Below are positions 8,244-18,013 of a DNA stretch of 64,000 nt, in pieces. Each line of letters starts with the position of its first letter. The stretch's first letter is position 1. The DNA comes from Gemmataceae bacterium (GTDB taxonomy: Bacteria > Planctomycetota > Planctomycetia > Gemmatales > Gemmataceae), in NCBI GenBank assembly GCA_028288765.1, contig JAQGHQ010000020.1, forward strand, positions 1 to 64,000, given 5' to 3'. A program made the translations under genes and the position numbers. Under the pieces are notes generated by a model that saw only the letters and a list, made by a program, of their open reading frames with translations, was not told the DNA's origin and ran no database searches.

Positions 8244-10556
8244 TCAGAACACTCCGAAGAACAGGCGTTGGATGTCGAGGGTGATGACGTACAGGAACAG
8301 GAGGAGGATCAGGGCCAACCCGACCCACATGGCGGCGGCGAACAGCCGCTCGGGGACCGGCCGGCCGAGCACCTTCTCGATGATCAGGAACACCATGTGC
8401 CCGCCGTCGAGCACCGGGATCGGCAGGAAGTTCACCACCGCCAGGTTCACCGAGATCAGCCCCAGGAACAGCAGGAACTGCCAGAAATCCTCCCCCGCGA
8501 TCTTGTACGAGACGGTCGCGATGGTCAGCGGGCCGCTCATCGTCCGGGTGGACACCCGGCCCCGCACCATCGCGTACAGATTCATGTAGATGTCCTTGAC
8601 GAACCGCACCGTCCGGTACGCCCCCAACCCGATCGCGTCCGCGATCCCGTCCGCCTTCTGCTCCAGGAAGTCTTCCGCGAACACCAGGCCGCGGTCGGGC
8701 AGCCCCCAGGTCGGGTCGGGACGGCCCCGCAGGGTCACCTCCCGGACCTCCTCCCCGTGCTTCACCCGCAGGTCGATTTCGTACGGCGGGACCCCCTGGA
8801 ACGCGGCCTCGACCGCCCCCCACTGGTGCGGCTTGATCTCCTTCCACTCCCCGGGTTTCGTGTTCCCGTCGGGGTCCAGTGCTTTGAGCCGGACGGCGGT
8901 GATCAGGTCCTCCGGCTGGAGCCCGGCCTCGGCGGCCGGCGTCCCCGCGGCCGGCGCGCTGCTCACCACCGCCTCGACCCAGTACGCCAGCCCCAGCCCG
9001 TCCACCGGGACCGGACTGTTCGGGTGCTGGAGGGCCGTACGGTTGTATTGCACGGAAGAGTCATACTTCAGGGTCAGCGGCACCGGCTTGTCGGTGTGCT
9101 CCGCCTCCACCACCCGGAGGACGACCAGGTGGACCTCCAGCCCGGCCCGCTTCTCGGGCGGGAACTCCCCGGCCCACCGCCGCAATTCGAACGGGAGCAG
9201 GACCGGGTCGAGCGGGCGGACCGCGTCGTCCGGCTTCGCGTCCGGCGGCCGCTTCCCGTCGGCCACGAACCACCGCCGCTTGCCGGCCGCGTCGGTCACC
9301 CGGACCTCGACGATCCGGTCCCCCTGGGCGGTCGGCTCGGCCCCCACCGGCACCGCCTGCACCACGACCGCGTCCGGGTGATCCGCCCGGACCGCCGCTA
9401 CTTTCCCCATCCGCATCCGCAGCCCGAGGTCGGCCCGGAAGACCGGCGGGACGGTGATCGCGGTCGGCCCGGCGCCGTCCGGCTGCCCCTTCCGCAGGAC
9501 GTGGAACGTGACCGGCCTCTCGGCCAGATCGACCATCCGGCGGTAGTAGTCGTTGAAGTCCGGCTTCCCCTTGTCGTGCCGGTCCGGCGCGAGCGGGGTC
9601 ACCTCCGCCGGGTTGGCCGGGTCGGTCATCGCGACGATCCGGTCGCCCTGCTCGAACCGCGGGTCGGCCGCGGCCGCCGGGCTCCCCGGGACCACCGGCC
9701 GGATCGACCGCTTCTTCGACTCCACGAGGGTCAGCCGGGCCGGGGCGGCAACGCCCAGCTGCGGGAACGGCACCCCCTCGGCCCGGATCGGCTCGACCGC
9801 CGTCGTGACCGGAATCGGCTTCCCGTCCGGCCCGACCCGCTCGATCTCCACCGGGACCGCCTCCCCCTTGGAGGAGCTCATCACGACCGAGCGGATGTCG
9901 TTGAAGAACGGGTTGTGCCGCCGGCCGATCAGCTTGATGTCGTCCCCGGTCCGGAGCCCGGCCCGCCAGGCGGCGCTGCCGCTCTCCACCGTCCCGACGG
10001 TCGCCGGCTTCTCCTGCACCCCGTGCAGGTACGCGCCCACGAAGCAGGCCATCCCGAAGATCACGTTCATGATCACCCCGGCCGAGATGATCAGCATCCG
10101 CTGGCCGACCGACTTGTTCTTGAAGCTCCGGGGGTCGCGGTCGTCGTCGTCCGGGTCGCCGTCCGGGGTGCTCTCCCCGGTCCCCTCGCCGACCATGCTC
10201 ACGTACCCGCCGAGCGGGATCACCCCGAGCATGTACGTCGTCTCACCCCACTTGTACGAGCAGAACGGGACCGCCGGGCCGAACCCGATCGAGAACGTCT
10301 TGACGTGGACGTCGCACGACTTGGCCGCCAGGAAATGGCCGAGCTCGTGGATGAAAATGATGAACCCGAGGCCGAGCACGACTTTCACCGTGTCGACCGG
10401 GTCGAGGTAGACGCAGACGAGGGCGACCACGACCGCCGTGATGACCATCGAGACCAGGTTCTGCCGCAGCCACGCCTTCAGGGCGGAGACCTCGGCGTGG
10501 TGGTCCGGCTGGCCGCTGTTCGGGTCGATCGGGCCGGGAGAAGCAATGTCGCTCAT
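8244..10556 (-). CDS. rseP: RIP metalloprotease RseP / site-2 protease family, enlarged
   Basis: This is a membrane-embedded zinc protease that cuts anti-sigma factors or other single-pass proteins. Zinc motif HELGH (His70, Glu71, His74) lies in a membrane helix, and the LDG motif (716-718) lies in another near the C-terminus. Between them are about three PDZ-like segments, recognisable at '[18 protein letters not shown]', '[18 protein letters not shown]' and '[16 protein letters not shown]'. At 770 residues it is far larger than the roughly 450 of E. coli RseP. The ATG at 10556 overlaps the dxr stop (ATGA), fixing the start and indicating coupling. The dxr-rseP order is common in bacteria. 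Confidence 0.9.
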   Translation of the reverse strand: MSDIASPGPIDPNSGQPDHHAEVSALKAWLRQNLVSMVITAVVVALVCVYLDPVDTVKVVLGLGFIIFIHELGHFLAAKSCDVHVKTFSIGFGPAVPFCSYKWGETTYMLGVIPLGGYVSMVGEGTGESTPDGDPDDDDRDPRSFKNKSVGQRMLIISAGVIMNVIFGMACFVGAYLHGVQEKPATVGTVESGSAAWRAGLRTGDDIKLIGRRHNPFFNDIRSVVMSSSKGEAVPVEIERVGPDGKPIPVTTAVEPIRAEGVPFPQLGVAAPARLTLVESKKRSIRPVVPGSPAAAADPRFEQGDRIVAMTDPANPAEVTPLAPDRHDKGKPDFNDYYRRMVDLAERPVTFHVLRKGQPDGAGPTAITVPPVFRADLGLRMRMGKVAAVRADHPDAVVVQAVPVGAEPTAQGDRIVEVRVTDAAGKRRWFVADGKRPPDAKPDDAVRPLDPVLLPFELRRWAGEFPPEKRAGLEVHLVVLRVVEAEHTDKPVPLTLKYDSSVQYNRTALQHPNSPVPVDGLGLAYWVEAVVSSAPAAGTPAAEAGLQPEDLITAVRLKALDPDGNTKPGEWKEIKPHQWGAVEAAFQGVPPYEIDLRVKHGEEVREVTLRGRPDPTWGLPDRGLVFAEDFLEQKADGIADAIGLGAYRTVRFVKDIYMNLYAMVRGRVSTRTMSGPLTIATVSYKIAGEDFWQFLLFLGLISVNLAVVNFLPIPVLDGGHMVFLIIEKVLGRPVPERLFAAAMWVGLALILLLFLYVITLDIQRLFFGVF

Positions 10557-11758
10557 GGCGTTGGGTTCGGTGTTCGGGTGGGGGTCCAGCGGTCCGCCTC
10601 CTTGCGAGCCCACCGGTCGAGGGCGAGGAGCACCTCGAGCGACGGGGCCGGGTCATAGTCGTGTGAATCGAGTACCGCCCGGCAGCACCGGGCAATGTCC
10701 AGAAAGCCGAGCCCGCCGGCCAGGAACCGGCCCACCGCGGCTTCGTTCGCGGCGTTTAACACTGCCCCGCAGGTGCCCCCTCGGGCGGCCACCTCGAACC
10801 CCAGGTCGAGGGCCCGGAATGTGTCCCGGTCCGGCTGCTCGAACCGCAGGGCGGACAGGGCCTGCCAGTCGAGCCGCTTCGCCGGGCCGGGCACCCGGTC
10901 GGGATACAGCAGGGCGTACTGGATCGGCAGCCGCATGTCCGGCGGGGAGAGCTGGGCGAGGACCGACCCGTCGACGAACTCGACGAACGAGTGGACGACG
11001 GACTCCGGGTGGATGATCACCCCGATCTGCCCCGGGGCGAGGCCGAACAGCCACCGGGCCTCGACCACCTCCAGGGCCTTGTTCATCAGCGTGGCCGAGT
11101 CGACTGTGATCTTCGGCCCCATCTGCCACGTCGGGTGCTTGAGCGCCTGGGCCGGGGTCGCGCCTTCCAGCTCCGCCGCCGCCTTCCCCCGGAACGGCCC
11201 GCCGCTGCCGGTCAGAACGACCCGGGCGACGTCCGCGGCGGCGTACCCGGTCATGGCCTGGAAGACCGCCGAGTGCTCGCTGTCGACCGGGAGCAACCGC
11301 GCCCCGCGCCGCGCCGCCAGGTCGGTGACCAGCGGGCCGGCGACGACGAGCGTTTCTTTGTTCGCCAGGGCGACCGTCTTCCCCGCCTCCAGCGCGGCCC
11401 AGGTCCCGTTCAGCCCGGCCGCCCCGACCACCGCGGACACGACCACGTCGACGGCCGGGTCGGTCACCAGCCTCGCGACCCCGTCCTCCCCGCCCAGCAG
11501 TTCGGTCTCGCGGGGGAAGAAGGCCCGGTCGGCGGCGCGGAACGCGACCGGGTCGCAGAGGACGGCGTACCGCGGGCGGAATGCCCGGCACTGGTCGGCG
11601 AGCTGCTCCCACTTCGAGTGGGCGGCGAGGCCGACGAGCTCGAGGCGGTCGGGCAGGCGCCGGACGACGTCGAGCGTGCTCGTCCCGATCGACCCCGTGG
11701 ACCCCAGCACGGCGACCCGCTTCGGCCGGCCGGTACTCGGGGCGGGGATGGGGGTCAC
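10553..11758 (-). CDS. dxr: 1-deoxy-D-xylulose 5-phosphate reductoisomerase
   Basis: This enzyme catalyses the NADPH-dependent conversion of DXP to 2-C-methyl-D-erythritol 4-phosphate, the committed step of the MEP isoprenoid pathway, in the cytoplasm. The 401-residue length is normal. The NADPH-binding GSTGSIG is at 19-25. The family blocks [21 protein letters not shown] and the metal/substrate region '[19 protein letters not shown]' are intact, as is the C-terminal domain with NAANEAAV. It is the upstream partner of a coupled pair with rseP (4-base ATGA overlap). Confidence 0.97.
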   Translation of the reverse strand: MTPIPAPSTGRPKRVAVLGSTGSIGTSTLDVVRRLPDRLELVGLAAHSKWEQLADQCRAFRPRYAVLCDPVAFRAADRAFFPRETELLGGEDGVARLVTDPAVDVVVSAVVGAAGLNGTWAALEAGKTVALANKETLVVAGPLVTDLAARRGARLLPVDSEHSAVFQAMTGYAAADVARVVLTGSGGPFRGKAAAELEGATPAQALKHPTWQMGPKITVDSATLMNKALEVVEARWLFGLAPGQIGVIIHPESVVHSFVEFVDGSVLAQLSPPDMRLPIQYALLYPDRVPGPAKRLDWQALSALRFEQPDRDTFRALDLGFEVAARGGTCGAVLNAANEAAVGRFLAGGLGFLDIARCCRAVLDSHDYDPAPSLEVLLALDRWARKEADRWTPTRTPNPTP

Positions 11759-12171
11759 GCGGCACCGGGGGCGGAAAGTCGGCCCCGGGCACGGACGTGG
11801 CTCGGGGAACAGGACATCGGGAATTGTATGACCCGCGTGAAGGGAGTCGCAAGCCGGACTGATTTGGGAGAAGGCCGAGGACCTCGGGGAGCGTATCGGG
11901 CGACCTTGCTCGACCCCGAATCGACCGGCACGTTGCCCGGGCGGTGCCGTCTCAATCGCTCCAGCGCAATCACCACCGCCACATCCTGACAGACCGCGGC
12001 AACATGTCCCTGGGTAATAGTTTGTGGCGGCCTTACTGCCGCCGCACAGAATCGTTCGCCCGGGGCGATCGGCCGCCGCGCTGTTGGGGCGGCGGATGCG
12101 TTGCCCGCACCCGGCCCGGCGACCGCGGGTCCGGCTCCCGGACCGCCCGACCGGTTACGCCCCAACGTAAA
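11759..12171. other. Intergenic region upstream of dxr
   Basis: About 410 bases between dxr and the pseudokinase, both leftward, without a convincing gene. An imperfect hairpin GTGGCGGC/GCCGCCGC lies around 12023-12046. Bases 12141-12162 are an exact 22-base match to 27786-27807. The dxr promoter should lie here, but I see no sure -35/-10 pair. Confidence 0.5.
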
Positions 12172-12191
12172 CGGGGGGCTCGTGCCCCCCG
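12172..12191 (-). terminator. Hairpin downstream of pseudokinase gene
   Basis: An eight-base stem CGGGGGGC/GCCCCCCG with loop TCGT lies 28 bases past the stop of the leftward pseudokinase gene. Only a weak T run follows (CGTTTACG), so it is a probable rather than certain terminator. Confidence 0.5.
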
Positions 12192-12218
12192 CTCGTCAAG
12201 AACCGGCTCTCGGTTCGC

Positions 12219-13823
12219 TCACTTCAGCAGAAAGGTCGCCCCGAAGTAAACGGCGACCATGATCATGACGGCGGCGGCGATCAGGCCGATCGTGCCGAAC
12301 CCGGCTCCCCTCCGCTCCGCCGGCTCGTCGTCCGCCCACCCGGCCAGCTCCCCCCGGGTGGCGACCCGGGCAGCGGGCTTCGGGGTGTCGAGCGGGGTGG
12401 CCGTGGCAACCGCGCCGGTGTCGATCTCTTCGGCGATCGGGGGCAACTGGAACGACGCCCGGCTGGGCAGGTTCGGGCCGCGAGCCGGGGGCGGGGTCCG
12501 GGCGGCCGGGTTTGCCTTCGTCCCGGGGTGTGAGCCCGGCGGGGGGTTGATCTTCACCCCGGGGTGCGACACGGGCGGGTTTTGGGTCTTCACGCCCGGG
12601 TGCGAGCCGGGGGGGGCCGCCGGGTTCGTCCTCGCCCCCTGCTGTTGGCCGCCCACGCCCACTCGCGTCGGCAGACCGGGCATCTTCGGCCCCGATTTGA
12701 AGCCGGTCCCCGTCCCGTTCGTCCGGTTTAGCCCGGCTATCGCCACCCGCCCGGACCCGGCCTGCGGGAGACCGCCGGGGATCGTATTCATGTCGCCGAG
12801 GAACGGCTCCAGGGCCTCGACCAGCTCATCACACCCGGTGTACCGCTCTTCCGGGACCTTGCCCATCAGCCGCTTGACGACCGCCACCAGCCCGTCCGGG
12901 ACGTCCGGCGCCAGCTCCTGAATGTCCATCGGGTCCTTGGACTGGTGGGCCATCATCTTCTCGACCGCCGACCCTTCCGGGAAGGGCACCCGGCCGGTCA
13001 GGCAGTAGTACAGGACGCAGCCGAGGCTGTACTGGTCGCCGGCCGGGGTCCGGTTGGTCGGCTCCATAATCGACTCGGGGCTGGCACAGTCGAGCCCGCT
13101 GGTCAGGGTGTTCGCGGTGGACATGGTGTCGACCAGCGACTCGCCCTCGTTTTCGACCAGGAGGCACCCGATCCCGAAGTCGAGGATGCGGGCCTGGTTG
13201 TCCGGCCCGACCATGATGTTCGACGGCTTGAGCAGGCCGTGGAATAGATTGTTCTGGTGGGCAACCATGAGCCCCTGGGCGACCTGGACCGTGTACAGGG
13301 CGGCGAGCTGGGGGGAGAGTTTACCCGTCTGCTGGACGAGCCCTTCCAGCGTGGTCCCCTCGATCAGCGGCCAGACGAGGTAGTGCAGCCCGCCGGCCGT
13401 GCCGACGTCCATGAACGGGACCACCGCGGGGTGGGTGAAGTTGGCGAACGACCGGGTCTGGCGGCGGGCCAGCCGGACGTTCCACATGCTCCGCCGCGGG
13501 AGGACTTTGATCGCGTACAGGTTGGCGTCGTTCTTCGAGCTGGCCCGGTACACCTGGCCCATGCTCCCCTGGCCGATCGCGTCGAGCAGGACGAACGGCC
13601 CGAGGACGAGCCCCTGGCTCTTGCCGTTCAGAATCCGCTCGGCCTGGAACACGGTCAGGGTGCCCTGGTCGACCAGGTATTCGGCGAGGGCGGGGGCCTC
13701 GGCCCGGGGGTTCCGTTTCAGGAACTCGCCGACGATCGCGTCGAGCGGGCCGCGGTCGATCAGCCCGCTCCGGCGGAGATCCCAGACGAACCATTCGCAG
13801 GCGCCGAGGTCACTGGTCACCAT
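12219..13823 (-). CDS. Membrane-anchored pseudokinase (Hanks fold, HRD replaced by HGL)
   Basis: The ATG at 13823 is preceded by GAAGGA at a suitable distance, giving 534 residues. An N-terminal alpha-helical region (1-70) precedes a kinase fold with Gly loop GQGSMGQV (84-91), Lys106 in AIKVL and DFG (215-217). The catalytic loop reads HGLLKPSN (195-202) instead of HRDLKPxN, so the catalytic Asp is Leu and phosphotransfer is unlikely. A Pro/Gly-rich linker (about 345-500) with repeated 'PPGSHPG' units leads to one C-terminal transmembrane helix. It probably acts as an ATP-binding scaffold or sensor at the membrane. I recall the same HGL form in related planctomycete proteins, so it is likely conserved rather than a recent mutation. 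Confidence 0.85.
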   Translation of the reverse strand: MVTSDLGACEWFVWDLRRSGLIDRGPLDAIVGEFLKRNPRAEAPALAEYLVDQGTLTVFQAERILNGKSQGLVLGPFVLLDAIGQGSMGQVYRASSKNDANLYAIKVLPRRSMWNVRLARRQTRSFANFTHPAVVPFMDVGTAGGLHYLVWPLIEGTTLEGLVQQTGKLSPQLAALYTVQVAQGLMVAHQNNLFHGLLKPSNIMVGPDNQARILDFGIGCLLVENEGESLVDTMSTANTLTSGLDCASPESIMEPTNRTPAGDQYSLGCVLYYCLTGRVPFPEGSAVEKMMAHQSKDPMDIQELAPDVPDGLVAVVKRLMGKVPEERYTGCDELVEALEPFLGDMNTIPGGLPQAGSGRVAIAGLNRTNGTGTGFKSGPKMPGLPTRVGVGGQQQGARTNPAAPPGSHPGVKTQNPPVSHPGVKINPPPGSHPGTKANPAARTPPPARGPNLPSRASFQLPPIAEEIDTGAVATATPLDTPKPAARVATRGELAGWADDEPAERRGAGFGTIGLIAAAVMIMVAVYFGATFLLK

Positions 13824-14267
13824 GAGCGTATCCTTCGAGGTAGTCGAGTCGCGCACGCCTGCGAGGTCGGGCGCCGGGCCGGGCGGGTGCAGTGGTCCAG
13901 GTCTCGGGACGGGCAGTCGAACTCCGTCCGGCCACGCGGCGTCGTGGGCTCACAGAAAATTAGGACGGGTTTCGGGCCTGTCAAACTCCTACGCTCCCGT
14001 TTTCAGCCCCAACCCGACCCGCTATCCTGTTCAGAACGAACGGTATAGGTGGCGAGCTCGTGGGCGGAGGACGGGGTAGAGGGTTGTGAGGGAGTGAGGT
14101 GAGGAGGTGAGGAGGCGATCGGAACCCCTCACTCCTCCCTGGTGCCTTCTCCCCCTTCCTTTTCAGAGCAAGGGGGTCAGGTTCTTCTCAACCTCACCAC
14201 CCCACTACCCCCGCCCCGCAAACCCGCTACCCCGTGACGTCGCCACCCCCACTACAACGGAATCCCC
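13824..14267. other. Divergent intergenic region
   Basis: About 440 bases separate the leftward pseudokinase and rightward SEC-C gene. A purine-rich, roughly seven-base periodic stretch of GTGAGG-type units lies at 14084-14115, followed by a C/T-rich complementary stretch near 14127-14165. I see no gene and no certain promoter. Confidence 0.4.
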
Positions 14268-16454
14268 ATGCCTCTCGACCCATACGTCTCCTGTCCTTGC
14301 GGCAGCGGCAAGAAGTTCAAGTGGTGCTGCGCGTCGTATTACGCCCAGGTCGAAAAGGCGTTCGAGCAGGACCGGCAGGGCCAGCACGAGACCGCCCTGG
14401 GCACCATCCGGGAGCTGACCAAGACCCACGCCGCCCAGCCGGCCGTCTGGGGGTACTACGCCCAATTCCTGTACAACCTCGGGCAGATGCAGCAGACCGA
14501 GACCGAGCGGAACTCGCTCGTCGAGCAGGCCGAGGAAGCACTATCGCAGGCCCTCAAGCTGAACCCGAATTTCGGGATGGCCCACTTCCTCCGGGGCATG
14601 TTCCGGCAGAACGAAGGCGAGCTGATCGGCGCGCTCATGCTCTTCCGGAAGGCGGCGGACGGGTACGACCCCGAGGCGCACGACCAGCTGGCCCACGTCC
14701 ACGAGCTGATCTTCCGGAACGAGCTGATGCTGAACCGCCCGGTCGCCGCCCGCGCGGCCCTGGAGCGGACGGTCCACTTCACCCCCGGCGACCCGGAGGT
14801 CCGCGAGCAGTTCGAGGGCCTGTTCGGGGACCAGTCCCGGCTCCCGCTCGCCGCCCGCAAGAAGTACACCTTCCGGCCGACGGCCAAGCCGGTGTCCGCC
14901 GAGGCCGCGACCGGCCGACTGTCAGACGTCCGCAAGGCGTACGAGGCCCTCACCCAGCAGACCCCGGACGACCCGGCCGCGTGGTTCAACCTCGGGGTCG
15001 CGCTGGCCTGGCTCGGGGAGCAGCCGAAGGCGGTGGAGGCCCTGAACAAGTCGGTCGAGCTCGAAACCGACGACTACCGGGCCGAGGAGGCAGCTGCGCT
15101 GGCCGAGGTGCTGCGGTGCGGGCAGGGGATGGAGAACGACGCGGACTACCTCGAACACGGGTTCTTCCTCCCGATCCGTGATCCCGGCCCGGTCATGCAG
15201 TGGCTCCAGGAAATGAGTCAGAATCGCCGGCTGCTCGGGGTGCAGCAGGACCGGGAGGCCGGGACGATGTCGGCGATGGTGGTGGAGGAGCTACCGAGCT
15301 TGCTCGCGGTCGGCAGCACCACCCTGGCGAGGGTGGTCGCCAAGATGACCATCGCCCAGGGGGTCGTCCGGCTCTGGCACCCGGACCGGGAATCGGTGGC
15401 GAAGATCGCGGATGAGGTGCGGACGCGGGTGAACCTGGCTATCGAGCAGCCGGTCGAGACGACCACTCCGGTGAACTTCGGCGACGTCGCGCTCGAAGCC
15501 CTGGCGTACCCGACCCAGACGTCGGACCTCACCCAGGCGGAAGAAAAGCTGCGGGACCGGGCCCGGCACTTCTTCGAGGAGGTGTGGACCCACCGCCCGC
15601 TGAAGTCGCTCGGCGGGAACACCCCGCTCGACGCGGTCGGCAGCTCGCTCATGCGGAAGCGGGTGTTCGGGGCGGTGAAGTTCGTGGCTGACTGCTTCGC
15701 GGGGCTGGTCCCGCACAAGCGGATCGGCGAACAGGTCGTCCCGATGGATGTCTACGATTTCGCCAACCTCCGGCACAAGCTAGGGTTGGAGTACGTCAGC
15801 GCCCCGCCGCCGGACGTAAAGGTGCCGGTCGAAGCCCCTGTCCCGGCACAAAAGACTCCCGACGCTTCCCGGACGGCCGAACCGGTCAAGCGGGAGATCG
15901 CCGCCATGAACGCGGCGGAGCTGGCCGGGTTGGACGTGGCGGCCCTGTCGTCGGACGAGCTCGAACAGGCGATGCGGGCCGCGCTGAAGCTGGACGCCCG
16001 CGAGCTGGCGGTCGCGTTCGCCCGGGCCGGGGTACTCAAGCCGTTCGACCCGGCCAAGCCGGACCGCTACCCGCTGTACGCGACAGCGATCACCGGGGCG
16101 GCGGCCGAAGGTGACACGGCGAAAGCGATTGAGCTCGCCGAGCAGGGCGAGAAATACGACGCCGAACACAACAGCGGGAACCGGGCGGTCGAGTTCGGCC
16201 TGAAGCGCGCCCAGCTGTTCGTGAAGGTGAAGGACGTGAACGGGGCGGCGGCCGCGTTCGACGGACTGATCGCCAAACACCCCGACGAGGGCAAGTTCTA
16301 CACGACGGCGGCGGAGGAGATGCTGCGGTTGAAGAACGGGGCGAAGGCGCTTTATTTCGCCGAGAAGGGGCTGGCCAAGGCCCGGGAGACCGGCAACCGC
16401 GACCTGGAGGGACACTGCCAGGAGCTACAGGCCGCCGCCACGAGGGCGACCTGA
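14268..16454 (+). CDS. SEC-C zinc motif and TPR protein
   Basis: A 728-residue cytoplasmic protein. The N-terminus is a SEC-C zinc-binding motif, CPCGSGKKFKWCC (Cys9, Cys11, Cys20, Cys21), of the kind at the SecA C-terminus that binds SecB or ribosomes. Several tetratricopeptide-like helices follow (about 30-330), including 'DDPAAWFNLGVALAWLGEQP', and a second TPR-like set at the C-terminus (about 540-725). The middle (about 330-530) is not recognised. No signal peptide. The family may link to secretion or translation through SEC-C, but the role here is inference. It stands alone with its own terminator. Confidence 0.8.
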   Translation: MPLDPYVSCPCGSGKKFKWCCASYYAQVEKAFEQDRQGQHETALGTIRELTKTHAAQPAVWGYYAQFLYNLGQMQQTETERNSLVEQAEEALSQALKLNPNFGMAHFLRGMFRQNEGELIGALMLFRKAADGYDPEAHDQLAHVHELIFRNELMLNRPVAARAALERTVHFTPGDPEVREQFEGLFGDQSRLPLAARKKYTFRPTAKPVSAEAATGRLSDVRKAYEALTQQTPDDPAAWFNLGVALAWLGEQPKAVEALNKSVELETDDYRAEEAAALAEVLRCGQGMENDADYLEHGFFLPIRDPGPVMQWLQEMSQNRRLLGVQQDREAGTMSAMVVEELPSLLAVGSTTLARVVAKMTIAQGVVRLWHPDRESVAKIADEVRTRVNLAIEQPVETTTPVNFGDVALEALAYPTQTSDLTQAEEKLRDRARHFFEEVWTHRPLKSLGGNTPLDAVGSSLMRKRVFGAVKFVADCFAGLVPHKRIGEQVVPMDVYDFANLRHKLGLEYVSAPPPDVKVPVEAPVPAQKTPDASRTAEPVKREIAAMNAAELAGLDVAALSSDELEQAMRAALKLDARELAVAFARAGVLKPFDPAKPDRYPLYATAITGAAAEGDTAKAIELAEQGEKYDAEHNSGNRAVEFGLKRAQLFVKVKDVNGAAAAFDGLIAKHPDEGKFYTTAAEEMLRLKNGAKALYFAEKGLAKARETGNRDLEGHCQELQAAATRAT

Positions 16455-16483
16455 TCGCGACGGTGTAAGTCGTTGCACCTTCA

Positions 16484-16507
16484 AACGGCCGGGCAATCCC
16501 GGCCGTT
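16484..16507 (+). terminator. Rho-independent terminator of SEC-C gene
   Basis: A ten-base stem AACGGCCGGG/CCCGGCCGTT with loop CAAT is followed by the pyrimidine run CTTCTCT, 29 bases after the stop codon. Confidence 0.75.
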
Positions 16508-16626
16508 CTTCTCTATATGAGAAGGTTTTCGGCGAACAATACGAATGAGTGGAGTGTCACTCCGGACAGAGTTCCCGACCGCTGGTGATCGGCGGGGCCG
16601 TTCAGCCCGGCCCGGTAGGGAGTCCG

Positions 16627-16869
16627 ATGCGCACCAACCTCAGCAAACTGTTCCTCGCGGTCGTGGTGGCGCTCGCGCTGGGGTTCTGGACCGCCCCGGC
16701 CGCGGAGGCGGGGTGGCGGACCACCCAGCCGACGGCCGCCACCCGGGAACCGCGAACTGATGCCCCGCAGCGTGACCCGGTGATCGGGGTCCTGGCGATC
16801 ATCGCCGGGGTTGCCGTGTTCGTCTTCCTGGCGTGGGTCGCCGTCCGCATCGGCGATTCCGGCCGGTAA
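16627..16869 (+). CDS. Small exported membrane protein
   Basis: 80 residues. The ATG at 16627 has a TAGGGAG ribosome-binding site just upstream, which decides the start. Residues 1-27 form a signal peptide ending Ala-Glu-Ala before Gly. A second hydrophobic segment (about 52-72, VIGVLAIIAGVAVFVFLAWV) would leave the mature protein as a small single-span membrane protein with an Arg/Pro/Thr-rich middle. No family recognised. Neighbours do not suggest a partner. Confidence 0.6.
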   Translation: MRTNLSKLFLAVVVALALGFWTAPAAEAGWRTTQPTAATREPRTDAPQRDPVIGVLAIIAGVAVFVFLAWVAVRIGDSGR

Positions 16870-16902
16870 GGCGTCCGGCAGGTGAAAGCCGACCCGCCGA
16901 GT

Positions 16903-16968
16903 GGTCTTGTGGCACAGGTCTCCAGACCTGTGTGGCTGCACAGGTCTGGAGACCTGTGCCACAAGACC
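16903..16968. repeat. Dispersed palindrome, family B, copy 1
   Basis: Thirty-base complementary arms (16903-16932 and 16939-16968) surround a six-base loop. The core CACAGGTCTCCAGACCTGTG is itself nearly palindromic. The same core recurs at 27608-27751. It lies directly before a family A palindrome, so two repeat types share one intergenic space. Confidence 0.85.
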
Positions 16969-17023
16969 TCCAGCCCGACCGGCCCGTTCTCGTGGGTGAG
17001 TTTTCACCCGCCTCTCGCCAAAA

Positions 17024-17098
17024 ACCGCTTCGTAGGGCACGCACTGCGTGCCGGGTCGCCGCAAACACCGGCACGCAGTGCGTGCCCTACGAAGCGGT
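17024..17098. repeat. Dispersed palindrome, family A, copy 2
   Basis: Thirty-one-base complementary arms (17024-17054 and 17068-17098) contain the same 21-base core arms seen at 8152-8212. The loop sequences differ between copies while the arms are conserved. Confidence 0.85.
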
Positions 17099-17220
17099 TC
17101 GCACCTCACCTCACCCGAAGCACTTCCATCGTGCTCGCGAGGGTGTTTTTCCCGGGCGAGTACGGATCACCTCGTAAGAATACAGCGATCCAACCGGGCA
17201 CCGGCCTCCGCGAGAATCCC

Positions 17221-17817
17221 ATGAACCCGAGCCAGCCGGGTCGCCATGAAGCCCGCGTTCTCATGCCGATCGGCGACGCAACCGAGGCAATGGACACCCT
17301 CTACCCGTTCTTCCGGGTGGCCGAGGACGGCTACAAGATGGTGGTCGCCGGCCCGAAGGTCCGCAAGTACCACATGGTCCTGCACGAGGTCCCGCCGGCG
17401 GCGATGATCCCGTGGGACATCACCGAGGAGCGGCCGGGATACCACATCCAGGCCGAGGTCGCGTTCAAGGACGTCGACCCGGCCGAGTACGCCGGGCTGT
17501 TCGTGTCCGGCGGCCGGGCCCCGGAGTACCTGCGCTACGACCAGGACCTGCTCCGGATCACCCGGCACTTCTTCGAGACGAACAAACCCGTGGCCGTCGT
17601 CTGCCACGGGATCGAGATCGTCAGCGCGGCCGGGGTGATCCGCGGCCGGACGGTGACGACCGTCGCCAAGTGCTCCCTCGACGCCGAGCAAGGCGGGGCC
17701 GCCTACGTCGACCAAGCGGTCGTCGTGGACGGGAACCTCGTCACCGCCCGCACCTGGCACGACTACGCCCCGTTCATGCGGCAGTTCATGAGCATGCTCC
17801 AGGCCGGCGGCCGGTAG
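17221..17817 (+). CDS. DJ-1/PfpI family protein
   Basis: 198 residues from the ATG at 17221. The class-I glutamine-amidotransferase-like fold is shown by the nucleophile elbow AVVCHGIEI, with Cys128 and His129, and the preceding 'YAGLFVSGGRAPEYL'. Family members act as proteases, glyoxalases or deglycases on damaged proteins and metabolites. A conserved acidic residue near the N-terminus (Asp or Glu around 'PIGDATEAMDTLYP') may tune the Cys. No signal peptide, so cytosolic. It is a single gene, convergent with czcA, behind the two palindromic repeats. Substrate unknown. Confidence 0.85.
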   Translation: MNPSQPGRHEARVLMPIGDATEAMDTLYPFFRVAEDGYKMVVAGPKVRKYHMVLHEVPPAAMIPWDITEERPGYHIQAEVAFKDVDPAEYAGLFVSGGRAPEYLRYDQDLLRITRHFFETNKPVAVVCHGIEIVSAAGVIRGRTVTTVAKCSLDAEQGGAAYVDQAVVVDGNLVTARTWHDYAPFMRQFMSMLQAGGR

Positions 17818-17909
17818 AGTCGGGCGGTCGGCACCCTCCGGAGGGGCGGCTACTGTCAAAGACAACCATCCCGGATCGCGTAGACGGGGTCGAAAGCACT
17901 GATAGGAGC

Positions 17910-17926
17910 CCGCCGCTCCGCGGCGG
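17910..17926. terminator. GC hairpin between convergent genes
   Basis: Stem CCGCCGC/GCGGCGG with a three-base loop lies between the convergent PfpI and czcA genes. The same 17-base block is at 23387-23403, also between convergent genes, and a related version is near 54709-54754. It is thus both a possible bidirectional terminator and a dispersed repeat. Confidence 0.5.
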
Positions 17927-18013
17927 ATTCCGCCGTTTATTCAGTGGCGATGACGGTTCTGCGGGACGCAAAGCCGCCGCGGAACGGCCGGCTACCATCA
18001 GGCCAACGGCCGG

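Noticed and set aside
8178-10658. A very long rightward open frame opposite rseP
   Set aside because: It is the antisense shadow of rseP in G/C-rich DNA: composition dominated by Arg/Pro/His/Asp, no motif, and the opposite strand has HELGH and LDG motifs and a coupled start.
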